Origin: Myrica gale
Lineage: Eukaryota > Streptophyta > Magnoliopsida > Fagales > Myricaceae
Direction: 5' to 3'
Length of the DNA: 64,000 bases
Assembly (NCBI GenBank): GCA_963930655.1
Contig: OZ005603.1
Coordinates: 19,119,001-19,183,000 of the forward strand
Every line of letters starts with the position of its first letter. Positions within the stretch are counted from its first letter, which is position 1. A program made the translations under genes and the position numbers. Below, in pieces: positions 11,503-22,979 of this stretch. A model generated the notes under the pieces. It was not told where the DNA came from. It worked only from the letters and a program-made list of their open reading frames with translations, and ran no database searches.

Positions 11503-12737
11503 TGTTAGCCCAAGGTTGTTTTCCAAACAATCCTTAAATGATTTTGATGATAACAAAATTCTCTATGATTGAAGACTTTTTCATTTTAACTTTGTCAAAT
11601 CCATCATTCCCAAGTTTTATCTCAAATGGATTAATGTTCTCTAACTAAAACTTCCTTAGAATCACTTAAGCATCATTACGCTTGTTGAAACAAACTTTTC
11701 TCCTTTGTGGAAATCTTTAAAAAGGTCTTTAAATGGTTTTGAAGCTTAAAAAATCTGATTTTTTCTTCCAGGATGTTTAGGTTTCGACACATACAGGACA
11801 TGTGTCGACACATTGCACTTACTCCCGAGACTGGAAATCATGGTGTCGACACATATGTGACATGGTGTCGACACATTGCACTAACTTCCGATTACTCAAT
11901 TTTTGCTCATTTTTCTAGGTGTCAGCACATACTATTTGATGTGTCAGCACATCTCACGAAATTGAGGATTTTTCGGAAAGCAATCAGACGCATTTATTTG
12001 CCCCTCATTTCACGGGCAACTTTCCAACGGCCATCTCACCTACCCCACTGACCGTTGAAGAAGACTTTGTTTAAATTCAAGACCAGTAGTTGAAGAAACA
12101 AGCTCTCTCACCTACTTGCACGACATTGGCAATAACTCCGTGACCTAACTTTTGAGAAAAGAGAGAAAGCACAGAGAAGAGTAAAGTTCTGCATCCTTTG
12201 AGAAGACCTGCTATTTCACCATCATATTTTTCGAGTCTTCTATATTGTAAAACCACTCTCTCTCCTACCCGTGTGCCACTCACTTGTAAATTCGGCTTTA
12301 AGAGCCAATACTTGAGTTTTCCCTTGTACCCACTTCATTTAAAGCTTGAGAGTGTTGGGTAAACACTGGGTCCTACTTGTGAGAGTAGAAGAAATCCTCT
12401 AGGTTGTGAGGATTTGCGAAAGTTTAAGCGTGAGCTTTAAAAACGCTTTGTAACGGTTCCTTAGCACCCCAGAAGCTAAGGTGTACTTGCTATTCGATTA
12501 TAGTAAGAGAAGCCCAAGGAAGTCTATATAGCCTTGGGGGTGGACGTAGGCAAGGATTGGCCGAACCACCTAAAAACACGGTGTTATCTCTCTATCTCTT
12601 TATCTCCTTAATTTTGCATATTTTATTGTTCATTAATCTTTTGCCTTATCTTTCTGTATGTGCTTAAGTCTCTTTGCAATCGTATAAATTTTTGGAACCC
12701 AATTCACCCCCCCTCTTGGGTTGCTCTTGAACTTTCA
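11503..12737 (+). mobile_element. Solo LTR, copia (SIRE-like) type, TSD AAAAC
   Basis: Begins TGTTAGCCCAAGG, ends TTGAACTTTCA, and is flanked on both sides by AAAAC (11498-11502 and 12738-12742), so the ends are exact and the LTR is 1235 bp. The early TTTTGATGATAACAAAA and the late AATTCACCCCCCCTCTTGG resemble LTRs of SIRE/Maximus copia elements; this lineage call comes from memory of such LTRs. No internal region is present. It lies inside LTR D2 and is therefore younger than D2. Confidence 0.88.
11781..11950. repeat. Three paired TGTCGACAC-type palindromes
   Basis: Pairs at 11781/11802, 11843/11865 and 11919/11941. The first four sites are GTGTCGACAC or one base off; the last two are GTGTCAGCAC. 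Start-to-start distances are 21, 22 and 22 bp. A CCCGAG-like tail follows the first pair, as in the array at 30861. Confidence 0.9.
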
Positions 12738-13590
12738 AAAACAAAGGAGAAACAAGACATGCAAGATTCGGCCATCATCATCAAATTGCACCTTCAACCA
12801 TATTCGGCCTTACCTTGGTGATTGGACACAAGCTTGCTAAAAGAAGAGCACCTAGCATAAAAAAAACATTGAAGGTCAGAAACTATGGAGAAATTAAGTA
12901 AAACAACACATGCAAATCAAATCTACCTCTACCTTCCACTAGAACACTCGGTTTTCACCAAAACCCTCCACTACACTTCAACTTTCGGTTCCACCTTCAA
13001 GAATGGTTCCAAGGGCTGAGAATAGTGTCTAAAAGGTGCTGAGATGGAAGTTTATGGTGAGGAAAAGAGAAAAGTACAGCAGCTGAAAATTGCTTTGAAG
13101 AAAACAAAGCAAGGCTTGAAGCTTTGGAGTGATTCGGCCAAGAGAGTGAGCTGAGTTTCTGTCAAAGGGAAAATGGCTGAGTGAAGAGAGATTTCCAGCC
13201 ACCAAGAGAGAAGAAATAAGCTGAGCTAAGGGAGGTGTTTCGGTTTCAAGAGAAAAGAAGCAAACTTGAACCAAGAGAGGTGAGCTTCGGTCAAGGAAAA
13301 TGAGAGAAAGCAAGCTTGAGATGAGAAGTGTGGTTCGGCCAAGAGAACAGAGAAGCAACAAGTTTGAAATGAGAGAGTTGGAATTCGGTCAAGGGGAAAA
13401 AGGCACAAATAAAATGAAAGGAAGTGTTACGCGTGAAAGGCAAAAGTTGAAATGAATTTGGACACAATCCATGACAAGGGGGAAAAGGAGTGAACATTGT
13501 TATTTCCGTCCAAGGGTATTGGATGCAATGGGCGGCAGCCTATGGCTTATTGCCACACTATCCTCACTTTGTCTCTTTCTCTTTATGCCT

Positions 13591-13690
13591 TCACGTGAAC
13601 TACTCTTAAGTTCTAGATTTTTCCTCTTGCTTTCACGTGAACTACTCTTAAGTTCTAGATTTTTCCACTTGCTTTCACGTGAAGCTCTCT
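13591..13690. repeat. 42 bp tandem repeat with three CACGTG boxes
   Basis: TCACGTGAA occurs at 13591, 13633 and 13675, exactly 42 bp apart, with near-identical spacers. CACGTG is the plant G-box core. It lies inside LTR D2, and an enhancer role is only inferred. Confidence 0.85.
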
Positions 13691-14473
13691 TGCCAATTCA
13701 CTTCTCTACTTTACACTTCACTTATCAAATAGGTGCCTTGGCTTATCACAATATATACCTAGCTTTATCACCATATATGTAGTCTAACTTATCTCCAATA
13801 AGCACTTTAACTTATCTAATTCAACACCATAATTTATCAACTTATACACATGATAACTTATCTCAAAGATAATTACTCTAGCATATCTCTTGATAATCAC
13901 AATAACTTACCATTCCAATGATTCCTTAACTTATCACTATGATATAAGCACACTCACTTATCAATTAAATTCTTTATCAAGCTATTTTATATATCTAGTA
14001 ACTTATCATTTAATATCTCTAATGATATTTTAAGCTACCTATTAAAAGACACAGAATATTTAAATGCTTAACATAAATTTCATGATTTTCTACTTAGATA
14101 TTTTCGGCCATGATATATCAAATTTCTCTTCATAAATTAATTTCATAGATTATGGAATATAATAAGCAATGGAAAAATATAAGTTCATAGAAGAAATTTA
14201 CCTAGCAAGTTTCAGCTCTTAGGAAAAATAGAATTTAAACTTGTACTAAAAACTTCCACAATGAAAATGAAATTATCTAAAGAAAATTCTTAAATAAAAT
14301 TTCATAATAAGTTAATGTACCAAAACCGTTAAACTTAGGTCATACATTGGCCAAAAATATGGCCCCATAAATTGAATTAAAACGAATGCATAGGAAATAG
14401 CAAAGGGATAAACCGAGCAGGACGATTAAATTCAATGATAACCTACAAAAAAAATTAGGGTTTCATGAGATTA

Positions 14474-14870
14474 ACAAAACAAATGTGATCAGCTCGAGAG
14501 AGAGCCATAGGTTAACAGAGACTCGAGAATGAGACTGTGAGAATAAGACTAAGAGAGAGAGAGAGAGAAGAATCGGGAAATCGAGGGAGAGAGAGTCAGA
14601 GACTGCGAGAGACTTAGAGAGTGATCGACACGGAGGACGGCGTCTGGTGGGGCGTCGTACGGCGCTGGGTGCGGTGAGGGAGTGGAGGACTCGTAGTCGC
14701 AAAGGCCAGAGGAGGCTGGGACTTGGGAGCATTCAGCGAAACGAAATGGCGAAATGGATAACAGTCGCAGTCTCGCAGAAGCCAGAACCTTTCCTTCCAA
14801 CGTCAACGTTTTATAGGGTATAGCTCCAGGCGAGTTGTAACTTGACTTCAAATCTATGGATATACGGGTA
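14474..14870 (-). promoter_or_regulatory. Possible host promoter and 5' UTR, unidentified gene
   Basis: Read on the minus strand, a CCCTATAAAACG box (around 14808-14819) is followed by GC-richer sequence, then a CT-rich leader (CTCTCTCTCTCT at about 14550-14567) and TAATCTCATGAAACCCTAA. This is the usual shape of a plant nuclear gene start. Frames such as 14463-14732 are Ser/Leu-rich and look like UTR. The downstream side is replaced by LTR D2, so no coding exon can be tied to it. Confidence 0.45.
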
Positions 14871-16093
14871 CAGCGTGGAAATTTTGGACAGTGGAGTTTA
14901 TGAAATATTATAAAGTAAAGATATTTTATAAGAATTAGTAAAAAATGAAGAGAAAAGAGTTTTAATAAATATTATAATAATAAAAAATTATGTGATTAAT
15001 TTTTATTATTAAACTCAAATAATTGGGCTCAAACATCCCATAGTCTTAAAATACCGATATAACAGACAAAATTTTCACATATTCTATCTCGTGTCGAATT
15101 ATATCTTTTTACTAATAAATATAAAAAAAGTCATTAAAATTAAGTAGAATTTCAACATGTCAAAATTTTAATACTAACACGTCATAATACACAAACATTC
15201 TTGTACTTATTCTATACATAGTTGATAAAGCAAAGTCTCACTGCCATGTTCATGTATGCTATCAAAAAATCAGGTTTATATATAATTGTAATCCGAATTA
15301 AAAAATTAAAAATAAAACTCATATATTAAACCTATGTTCCAATCCATTATACAACATCACCACCCAAGGTCAATACCTAACGCTCCCAAAATAGGGAGTC
15401 CCCCACATTTGTGTATTTTTCTTTTTATGTTCTGTTTTGTAAAATATGTAATATTACCTATAATCACTAAAACATAATAATTTAATCAATATAATCTTTT
15501 GATTCATGTGGAGGTTTCATTAGCTCTTTATTGAAAAAAATATGGCCTATGACATTTTCTTGATTTAAGGGTTTTGCTGACTACTTACTTTTTTGCTTGT
15601 GGTTTATATTATTTAATTCAAACAAATAGCCTATAAAATCTCATTGATTAAAGGAATTTGTAAGCTAACAACTACACTAAAGCTTACTACTTAATATTAT
15701 TTAATTTTGTAGATAAAAGTATCGAACAAATAAAATAGGATTAATTACAAATTCCTCCGCACGAACTATACTACTAAACTCAAAAATCTCCCTAAACTCT
15801 AACTCGTTACAACTCGCCCCATAATCTACGGAAACTGTTAGGAATCAGTTTTGAACCCGGATTTACCGCAACGATCAGTTTGAACCCAGATTTAGTGTTG
15901 TCAATGCTTTTTTTCGTTACATGTGAGAAACATGTGAGTTCACCCTTCATTAATATACAAAACTGCCTTCATTGAATTCAAAGAAAATAAAATGTCCAAC
16001 GACGGTGCATTTTGTTTGTGAATCGCTTTAGAGTGAGAATCTATACTCAATCGTTTCTATCAATTAACCATGTACTATGTTATGTGGAATTAT
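14871..16093. other. AT-rich stretch without a gene
   Basis: No convincing ORF or element ends. The part 15735-15905 is a dispersed repeat, listed separately. Confidence 0.6.
15735..15905. repeat. Dispersed repeat, inverted relative at 48840-49010
   Basis: Contains CTCTAACTCGTTACAACTCG followed by CCCCATAATCTAC. The reverse complement of 48840-49010 gives closely matching text in the same order, including TTTTGAACCC. It is probably part of a non-autonomous element; ends were not defined. Confidence 0.65.
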
Positions 16094-16660
16094 GCAGACA
16101 AAGTTTGAGATGCAAATGGAGTGATTTTGAGAGCTGGAGCACCACCATTCCTCAAAGGCAAGCTCTTGCATAAAAGAAGCCCATTGCCCACCAAACCCAA
16201 TATAAAAATCTATAACGCGAATTCTGTCACAACCTTCCAAGGCCTAAAAAAGAGCTTGGTTACAAGAAAAATTGGCGAACTGAAGCACCAGGGGAAACTT
16301 CGAAGAAAGATTTATAAGCACCAATCATGAAGACGAGACTGATAGGTGATGGTGGTCACAAAGGCAACGAATTGCCAGTGGTATTCACGTGGAGGACCAA
16401 TTGCAATGCCTCGTTGAAATAGAAAGCAGCCCTTCAGAAAGGCTTACCACTTGGAGAAAGTTGATGATGGTACCGCACCAATATCCCTTGCGCGAGTACC
16501 GGGTTACCATTTTCGATCAGCTCTGCTGCCTTGAATAGCTGGACAACTATCGCCTGTTGATGAAGCTGCTGGCTCGCTAAATCATTGCTGACCATCTTCT
16601 GCTTCACCGCTGCCACTGTCTGACTTTCCTGCTGCTGTTGCCGCCTAAGAATAGCTCTTG
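16094..16660 (-). pseudogene. GRAS transcription factor pseudogene (SCL6/HAM type)
   Basis: Read on the minus strand, pieces in shifting frames match the HAM-type GRAS domain in order: AAVKQKMVSN, LFKAAELIENGNPVLAQGI, HHQLSPSGKPF, RAAFYFNEALQLVLHVN, IGAYKSF, ALEGCDRIRVIDF, IGFGGQWASFMQEL and, near 16125, APALKIT. This covers leucine-heptad region I and the start of the VHIID motif (here RVIDFYIGFGGQW). The rest of the GRAS domain is missing. Several stops and frameshifts (near 16440, 16330 and 16250) show it is dead. The living family members are nuclear regulators of shoot meristem and chlorophyll programs and are cut by miR171. It lies just upstream of a LINE. Confidence 0.85.
16465..16485 (-). 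promoter_or_regulatory. Degenerate miR171 target site
   Basis: In intact SCL6-type genes the codons for ILARLNHQ form the miR171 site. Here the same 21 bases, read on the minus strand, start GATATTGG and end ATCA and, by eye, differ from the usual site at about four positions. The protein there reads ILVRYHHQ. It would be a poor target now. Confidence 0.6.
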
Positions 16661-17329
16661 CCTAGAATTTGGACCAGATAATTTGGCCCATGGTAAAGCT
16701 CAGCTCACTACATGATACGAATGCCAGGCCTAGCAGAAACCGCAAGCCCAATCCGCGGTACATGCCGTGAAGGCCATACCATGTCAGCTTCGAGGAGTTA
16801 CGTACGTGCAACAGTGGAACAACGACATGCAAGCTGGTTGAGAAAAACGTGGATGGCAGTGCATGAGAGATAAGGATAATTTTGAATATTCAAATATCTT
16901 CAGATGTGTACACCCGCTTGCTTGAACTAATTATTCATGACCAAGTATCGATTGAGGTGGTAGCACCGTACAACCACTCTCAGTAGCCTCCGAGCAAAAT
17001 GCTCTCGCCAAATATTCTTTTCTCGCCCTTTTCTCTTAACTGCTATCATCTGATGGTACTTTCTCTCTCCTCTATGATTGGTCCCACCTGCAATGATTTC
17101 ATTCTTCCCTCTGGCCCCATCATCGTATCCATTGGTTTCCCTACACCTTTTTACCTCCCGATCTCTATTCCGCCTTTTTCTACAATTGTTACCTTCATCT
17201 TATTGATTCTATTATCGTTCTGATTGTTGTGGGGTTTGGATGCTTGGATTTTCATTTGGAGGTTTGATTAAGACGTTAGGGTGGATGGCAAGCTATTGTT
17301 GGAAAGAATTCTTTAATTTGGCTCGGCAA

Positions 17330-18103
17330 ATGAGTTCTTCCAAGCAATCGATGGGGGATCTGGAAAAGTTAATGGAGAAAACTAAGAATCTGTCATGGGA
17401 GGATGTCTCTGGATTACTCAAGGTTAAGGAGAGGGCTCGGGAGTTTGAAGCCATAACTCTAGTTGGGAGGTTGGTTTCACTGAAGATTTTCCTTAAACGT
17501 GTGATTTTCCCTCTGATAAGAGCTGGTTGGTGATTTTCTTCGAACATGCAAATAGAGGATGCAGGGCCAAATCGTTTTCTCTTCTCTTTTCAGACGATGG
17601 AGGAAAAGGAAAGAGTGCTCAGGTTAGCCCCTTGGAATTTTAAAGGATTTCTGTTGATTTTACAAGAATGGAAGCAAGGAAAGTCTATTAATGACGTGAA
17701 AATTTCTCATGCTCAATTTTGGGTCCAAATCCATGGTCTTCCCATGGAACGTCTGGATGTCGAGAATGCCTATCTATTAGGCAGTAAGTTGGGGAAGGTT
17801 TGTCAAGTGATGGAGGTGGATGTTAATAAACCCTATCTATGGGTTCAAGTGCAGTTTGAGATAGATACGCCTCTACAACCTGGATTTTATTTGCCGAGAG
17901 TTGTAGGTAATCCGATGTGGATTGCATTCAAATATGAGAGGTTGTCTAGTTTTTGTTTGGTTTATGGAAGAATTACTCATACAATGGGGAATTGTACTGA
18001 TGATGTTCATCCTTACCAATTTGCTTTGGGGGAGGAGATGCGATGGATGGTACCTATGGATGATTCGGGATCTAGGAGCGCTGAAAACTTAGGTATGAGA
18101 TAA
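17330..18103 (+). pseudogene. LINE ORF1, DUF4283-type gag-like protein
   Basis: The likely start is the ATG at 17330 (MSSSKQSMGDLEKLMEK); the frame is open to 18103 except for one TGA at 17531-17533 after IRAGW. The DUF4283 core reads AITLVGRLVS ... RFLFSFQTMEEKERVL ... PWNFKGFLLILQEW ... FWVQIHGLPMERL. A zinc-knuckle-like end (FCLVYGRITHTMGNC) has lost the second Cys of the usual CxxC. ORF1 proteins of this type bind the element RNA. Decayed linker sequence in mixed frames continues from 18104 to 18836. Confidence 0.82.
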
Positions 18104-18836
18104 GGTAACTTTGGGGGCAAAGGGAGAGCTCAGATGAGGGGTCAAGGATGGGCTGGTTTTTTAGATGGATTTGGGAGGTTGGGAGTTGGATCTAGGAGGG
18201 AGGGGCAAGAAGGAAGTATGGAGAAAAGAATATATGGATAATGGGTGTGTTGGATCATTTGGCCCACTTGAAGGTCGTGTGATGCCGATAGAAAAGATAA
18301 GGAGGCCCATGACTGATATTTTGGAGGTTGTGGGGATCTTGGACTCTCAATGCACAACAAAGGATGGAGGTCTGAAGAATATGGATAATTTCCCACAGGT
18401 TTTGGGATGGGAATTGGGCTCGGGTAGTAATGTGTAGGGTCATATGGATGGGTTGAGTAAGGGCCACACTGTTGAGATTGTTAAGGAAGTCCAGTTTTCA
18501 CTTAGTAGTTGTGTGGAGGTAAATTTGGTTTCTAGCTTGTTGGGGGCCAAAGTAGACATGGGTGGTCATTTGGATTTGAAGCGGGATGGTGTTGTTATTG
18601 ACTCTCTTGATTCCTTGATGAAGAAATATAGGGAACAACCAACTGATTCTTCAGTGGAGGGGCCATTGCTTGCTATTTTTTTCTCCTGGTGTGGGTGATA
18701 GTTCTGTCTCAAAAAGGACGAAATGGTTTGTGTCGAGAAAGAAGAATATTATGGAGGGTGTGAATGTTGTGGAATTTTCTGATGATGCTACAAACAAGGC
18801 TGGGGCGGCGGGCCATATACTGCACACACCGTCACA

Positions 18837-19598
18837 ATGAGTCTTGTATCATGGAATTGCCAGGGTCTAGGAAGACCTGCGACATTGCGTGCCCTCAGGA
18901 TGCTTGTGCGTGAGGTGGATCCTGTGGGTATTTTTTTGATTGAAACCAAAATAAAGGATGATCGCCTTCAGGTGATTTTACGTCGACTTGGATTCTCTTT
19001 TTTTCTGTCTTTTCCTCCTGTTGGGTGCAATGGTGGGTTAACTTTTTGTTGGCGACCTGGGTTGTGTTTTGACGTTTTATGGTTGTCTAGATCGATTTTT
19101 CATTTGCTGATGAGGCCGGGGGGGATATAGACCTGAGTTTATGTGTTCTTTGGTGTATGGCCGGCCATTGTGGCGGGATAAGGAGCCTTTTTGGGCTAAG
19201 TTGATGGAGGTGGGTGGTGAATTTGGTCATCCATGGGTTTGTATTAGTGATTTTAATGATGTTCTCTATCAAAAGGAAAAAAAAGGGGCAGATTGGTGAA
19301 TTGTTTCTCTTCTAGGGGTTTACGACATTTCATGGATTGCGTGGGATTTGTGGATTTAGGTTTCTCAGGTTGTACTTTTACAGGGACTAATGGGAGGTTG
19401 GATATGGAAAATATTCGGGAGAGACTAAATAGAAGTATTGCCAATGTGGAGTGGAGAACTAGTTATCCGAATGCTAGTGTGAGCCATTATAGTCTCACAA
19501 ATTTTGATCATTTGCCTATTATTCTCCATTTATTTGGCAGTGAAGCTCGGGTGGCTACTTGTTTTAAATATGAAAATTTTTGGGCTACGGATGCTTAA
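18837..19598 (+). pseudogene. LINE ORF2 endonuclease domain (APE type)
   Basis: ORF2 opens at 18837 with MSLVSWNCQGLGRP; the N of SWNCQG and the E of LIETK are the expected active-site positions. Frameshifts near 19095 and 19290 break it. Continuing pieces give CSLVYGRPLWRDKEPFW, ISDFNDVLY (usually GDFN) and, in 19293-19598, FMDCVGFVDLGFSGCTFTGTN and TNFDHLPIIL (usually SDH). The order and spacing match plant L1-type endonuclease. Confidence 0.85.
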
Positions 19599-19679
19599 TG
19601 TTTTGGTGTTATTGCAGACTCATGGAGGAAGTCGAGGAGTGTAGCTCCTGGTAGGATTTTATTCACTAAAATACGGGAT

Positions 19680-21283
19680 GTGAGGGGGGCTCTACGTAAG
19701 TGGAATTTCGAGACTTTTGGGAACATTAATGTTCGGATTGTAGGGTTAAAACAACAGTTGTGTTCTGTTCAACAATTTGAACTTTCTTGGCAGAATATTG
19801 AGATTGAGAAGTGCTTATTGGCGGAGTTAGATGAGCAACTCCAACGTGAAGAGATGCTATGGAAACAAAAAACTAGAGTGGCTTGACTGACTTCAGGTGA
19901 CTTGAATACGAAGTTTTATCATGCATCTACGGTTATTCGGCGTTGTAGGAATCGTATTGTGGAACTAAAGGATCCATATGGTGGCTGGATTTCTGGAAGA
20001 CAGCATATAGGCCAGGAATTGATTTCCTTTTTCTCTGGATTGTATACTTCGGGCATACCTATTATTCCATCAAATTTGGATAATCTAGCGGAGTCTATGA
20101 TAATGATGGAAGAGAATGCGGAGCTGATTTGTATTCCAGATATGGAGGAAATTTGGGAAACTTTAAAAACAATGCCTCCGGATGAGGCACCGGGTCCTGA
20201 TGGGATGGCTGTATTTTTTTCAGGCAATATTGGGAGATAGTTGGGGATGATGTAATTGCTACGGTGCATGATTTCTTTGTGGAGGGTCGTCTTTTGCCTG
20301 AATTGAATTTTACAAATTTAGTCTTGATCTCTAAGGTTGACAACCCCTCTTTGGTTAGTCAGTATAGACCTATAAGCCTTTGTAATGTGATTTACAAGCT
20401 TATTTCTAAAATTTTAACGGAGCGGCTTAAGAAGGTGTTGCCGAAGCTTATTTCTCAATTTCAGTTAGCTTTTGTGCCTAGCAGGTTGATTCAGGACAAT
20501 TATATTGTGGCGGCAGAAGTGTTTAATAGTATGAACCATAAAAGGGGTAGGGGTGGACGGATGGCGGTGAAGGTTGATATGGAAAAGACATATGATCGGG
20601 TGGAATGGCAATTTCTTCTTGTTGTCATGAGAAATTTTGGTTTTCATCCGGTGTGGATTAATTGGATTCAGCAATGTATGTCTCCTTCACAATTCTCAGT
20701 TATGCTAAATGGTAGTTCTTTTGGGAGGTTTTCACCAACTCATGGTCTTCGTCAAGGTGACCCACTCTCTCTGCTCTTATTTCTTTTGTGCACTGAAATT
20801 TTATCTCGGTTGTTATTAAAAGAAGAGGTTGCTGGCAATATTACGGGTATTAAAGTGGGACGAAATGCTCCGGTTATTTCCCACCTCCTTTTTGAGGATG
20901 ATTTGTTGTTATGTGCAAAAGCAAATGTGAGGAATGCTTTGGCTAAATGCCTTGAGTTGTATATGGGATGGTCTGGGCAACAAATTAATAGAAGTAAATC
21001 TTCTATTCATTTTAGTAAAAATTTATCTGGACCTTCAGCTATGCCCATTAGCGAGTTGCTCGGTCTGAAAAGGATGCCGGTTAAGGCAAAGCATTTGGGG
21101 ATGCCTTTACTTTTTCCACGTTCTAAGTATAAAGCTTTGGTTGATCTGAAAGAGCGTGTTTTTACCAAGATTAGTGGTTGGAAAGCTCGGCTACTTTCTC
21201 AAGCAGGGAGGGCCACTATGTTAAGCAGTTTTGCATCTGCTTTACCTGCATATTCTATGGGTTTTGCAAAGATGGTGTGTTGA
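19680..21283 (+). pseudogene. LINE reverse transcriptase
   Basis: The region before RT (19680-20240) includes GDLNTKFYHAST and PPDEAPGPDGM, then a frameshift near 20220. The RT core 20264-21283 shows LVLISKVDNPSLVSQYRPISLCNV, AFVPSRLIQDN, VKVDMEKTYDRVEW, GLRQGDPLS and the catalytic box at 20891-20902. That box reads FEDD where plant LINEs normally have FADD. PVKAKHLGMPLLFPRSK marks the thumb. A stop at 21283 and the changed catalytic box argue against activity. Confidence 0.88.
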
Positions 21284-22929
21284 AGTTGATAGGGGCTTTA
21301 AAAATTTTTGGTGGGGTTTCAAACCTGAGAAAACCAGAAATTTATCTTTAAAATATCTATCTGCGTTCCAAAATCTTTGGGTGGATTGGGTATTCGGGGT
21401 ATGGCTGATCTCAATAGGGCTTTAATTTTTAAGCTTGTTTGGAATATTTTAACAAATCCTGATTGTCTTTGGGTCAATTTGTTAAAGAGCAAATACTTGA
21501 ATCATATTGGGTTGATGGAGGCTATGGGGGGACCGAAAAATTCTTGGGTATGGCAGAGTATCATTAAATGGAAAGATTTACTTACCGTGGGGATGTGTTT
21601 TGTTGTGGGAAATGGGAGAGATATCTCAGTTTGGGATGATCCATGGATTCCAACAATTCAAGGTTTAAACCTTTTTCTAGTACTCTGGATGCTAAGTTGT
21701 TGGTTTCTGTTGTAGCTGATCTTATTGATTCTGATTTGGGTTAGTGGGATAGATCACTACTTTGGAGATTATTTGATCAAAGATAGGCTGAAGCTATTTT
21801 GTAAATCCACCTAGGGAGTTTTAATCGAAAGGATGAGTTGATGTGGATTCCTAATAAATCTGGATGTTTTTCGGTAAAGACAGTGTATTGGGAATTGATG
21901 AAAGTTAAAAATCTTCCTACTTCTCCTGTGGAGGTTGGGTGGTGGAAGAAACTATGGCCGATGCAAGTGCATGAAAGATTTAAATTGGCTTTGTGGAAAT
22001 TGTTGTGGGATGCTGTTCTTACAAAGGGCAATGTAATGAGTAGAATGGGGTGTACTGTAGATATTGAGGTGGCTTCTTGTGTGTTGTGAGGGGAAGAGGT
22101 GGAGACTACAAAACATATGCTAATTGATTGTTGTGTTAGTAGGATTCTTTGGAAATCTTCACCGTGGGCCTTGGATATTAGTATTTTTACTAATGAGCCT
22201 TTGTCCTCTTGGCTATTGACTATTATTGACCCATCCCGTCTGCCTGGATTGTCTTGAAATGATTTTCAGCATTTTCAGATATTTGCTTTGAATGTTTGGG
22301 ATCATTTATGGTGGTCTAGAAATCAGATGGTTTATCATGGAACTACTCTGGACATTACTGCTTTGATGTTAAGGATTAGTAGATCTACAAGGGAACATGT
22401 TGCTGCTTGGGCTCGGAGAGATGAGATTGTGGAGATTGCAAGATGGAAACCACCTTTATGTGGGAAGATTAAGGTTAATTTTGATGTAGCAATGAGACCG
22501 CAATTTGTTGTGGGTGCTGTTGTCTTCCAGAATCATTTGGGTAGAGTGGTGGGGGCTAAAGTGAAGAAATTTTCTATGGCTGGGCCTTTGGAAGGGGAAG
22601 TTTCTGCTGCTGTGATGGGTATTTAAGAGGCTCGAGTTTATGGTTTTCAGGATGTTATCATTGAAGGGGATTCATTTCTTGCTATTGATGCCTTTCGCAA
22701 ATACCTAGTGCGGCATGACTGAAGGATTTTTGGTAGAGTTGAAGAGGCTTTTGAGTGTGTCTCTTGGTTTAATTCTTGTACATTTAGTTTTGTTAAAAGA
22801 GGTGCTAATGTGGAGGCGCACCATCTTGCTCGTTGGGCTGCCTTTCAGCTTGAGTTAAGAGGCCACCCCGATGTTAATGAGCACTATCCGAACTTGGTTT
22901 GGGTCTATGCAGGGACTAATCCACCCTGA
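21284..22929 (+). pseudogene. LINE ORF2 C-terminus: connection and RNase H
   Basis: Pieces FKNFWWGF, SLGGLGIRGM-like (at 21377), ALIFKLVWNILTNPDCLW and ISVWDDPWIP lead to the zf-RVT region (21838-22250; ERFKLALWKLLWDAVLTKGN). The RNase H-like domain (22438-22929) has KVNFDVAM, GAVVFQNHLGRVVGA, GEVSAAVMG and IIEGDSFLAIDAF, with a stop at 22624-22626 and another near 22720. The frame ends at the TGA at 22927-22929, 50 bp before the A tail, as expected for the end of ORF2. Confidence 0.85.
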
Positions 22930-22979
22930 TTTCTTTTTCTTTGCTTTGTTTTGAGTTGAATAAAGGAATGGTTGTTTGC

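Larger units (their letters stand above)
9468..14440 (-). mobile_element. LTR D2 (same family), right end lost
   Basis: Opens TGTCACGCCCCGAACG at 9468 like D1. Near the other end, 14340-14368 matches the start region of LTR C in reverse (the CATTGGCCAAAAA...GGCCCCAT block), but the closing GGGGTCTCACA is missing, so the right border is approximate. Removing the nested 1235 bp solo LTR leaves about 3.7 kb. It holds a cluster of CTTATC motifs (13735-14020), the inverse of the GATAAG clusters in LTRs C and N, and about seven TTCGGCC motifs. Confidence 0.75.

Noticed and set aside
4263-14440. D1 and D2 as the two LTRs of one element
   Set aside because: They share orientation, but the 369 bp between them has no primer site next to D2, no polypurine tract next to D1 and no coding remnant; D2 lacks its outer end.
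14463-14851. Minus-strand frames near the putative promoter as coding exons
   Set aside because: Ser/Leu/Pro-rich translation of CT repeats with overlapping alternatives; better read as promoter and 5' UTR.
16999-17223. 74-codon frame before LINE ORF1
   Set aside because: Hydrophobic low-complexity sequence in the expected LINE 5' UTR; no relation to known ORFs.
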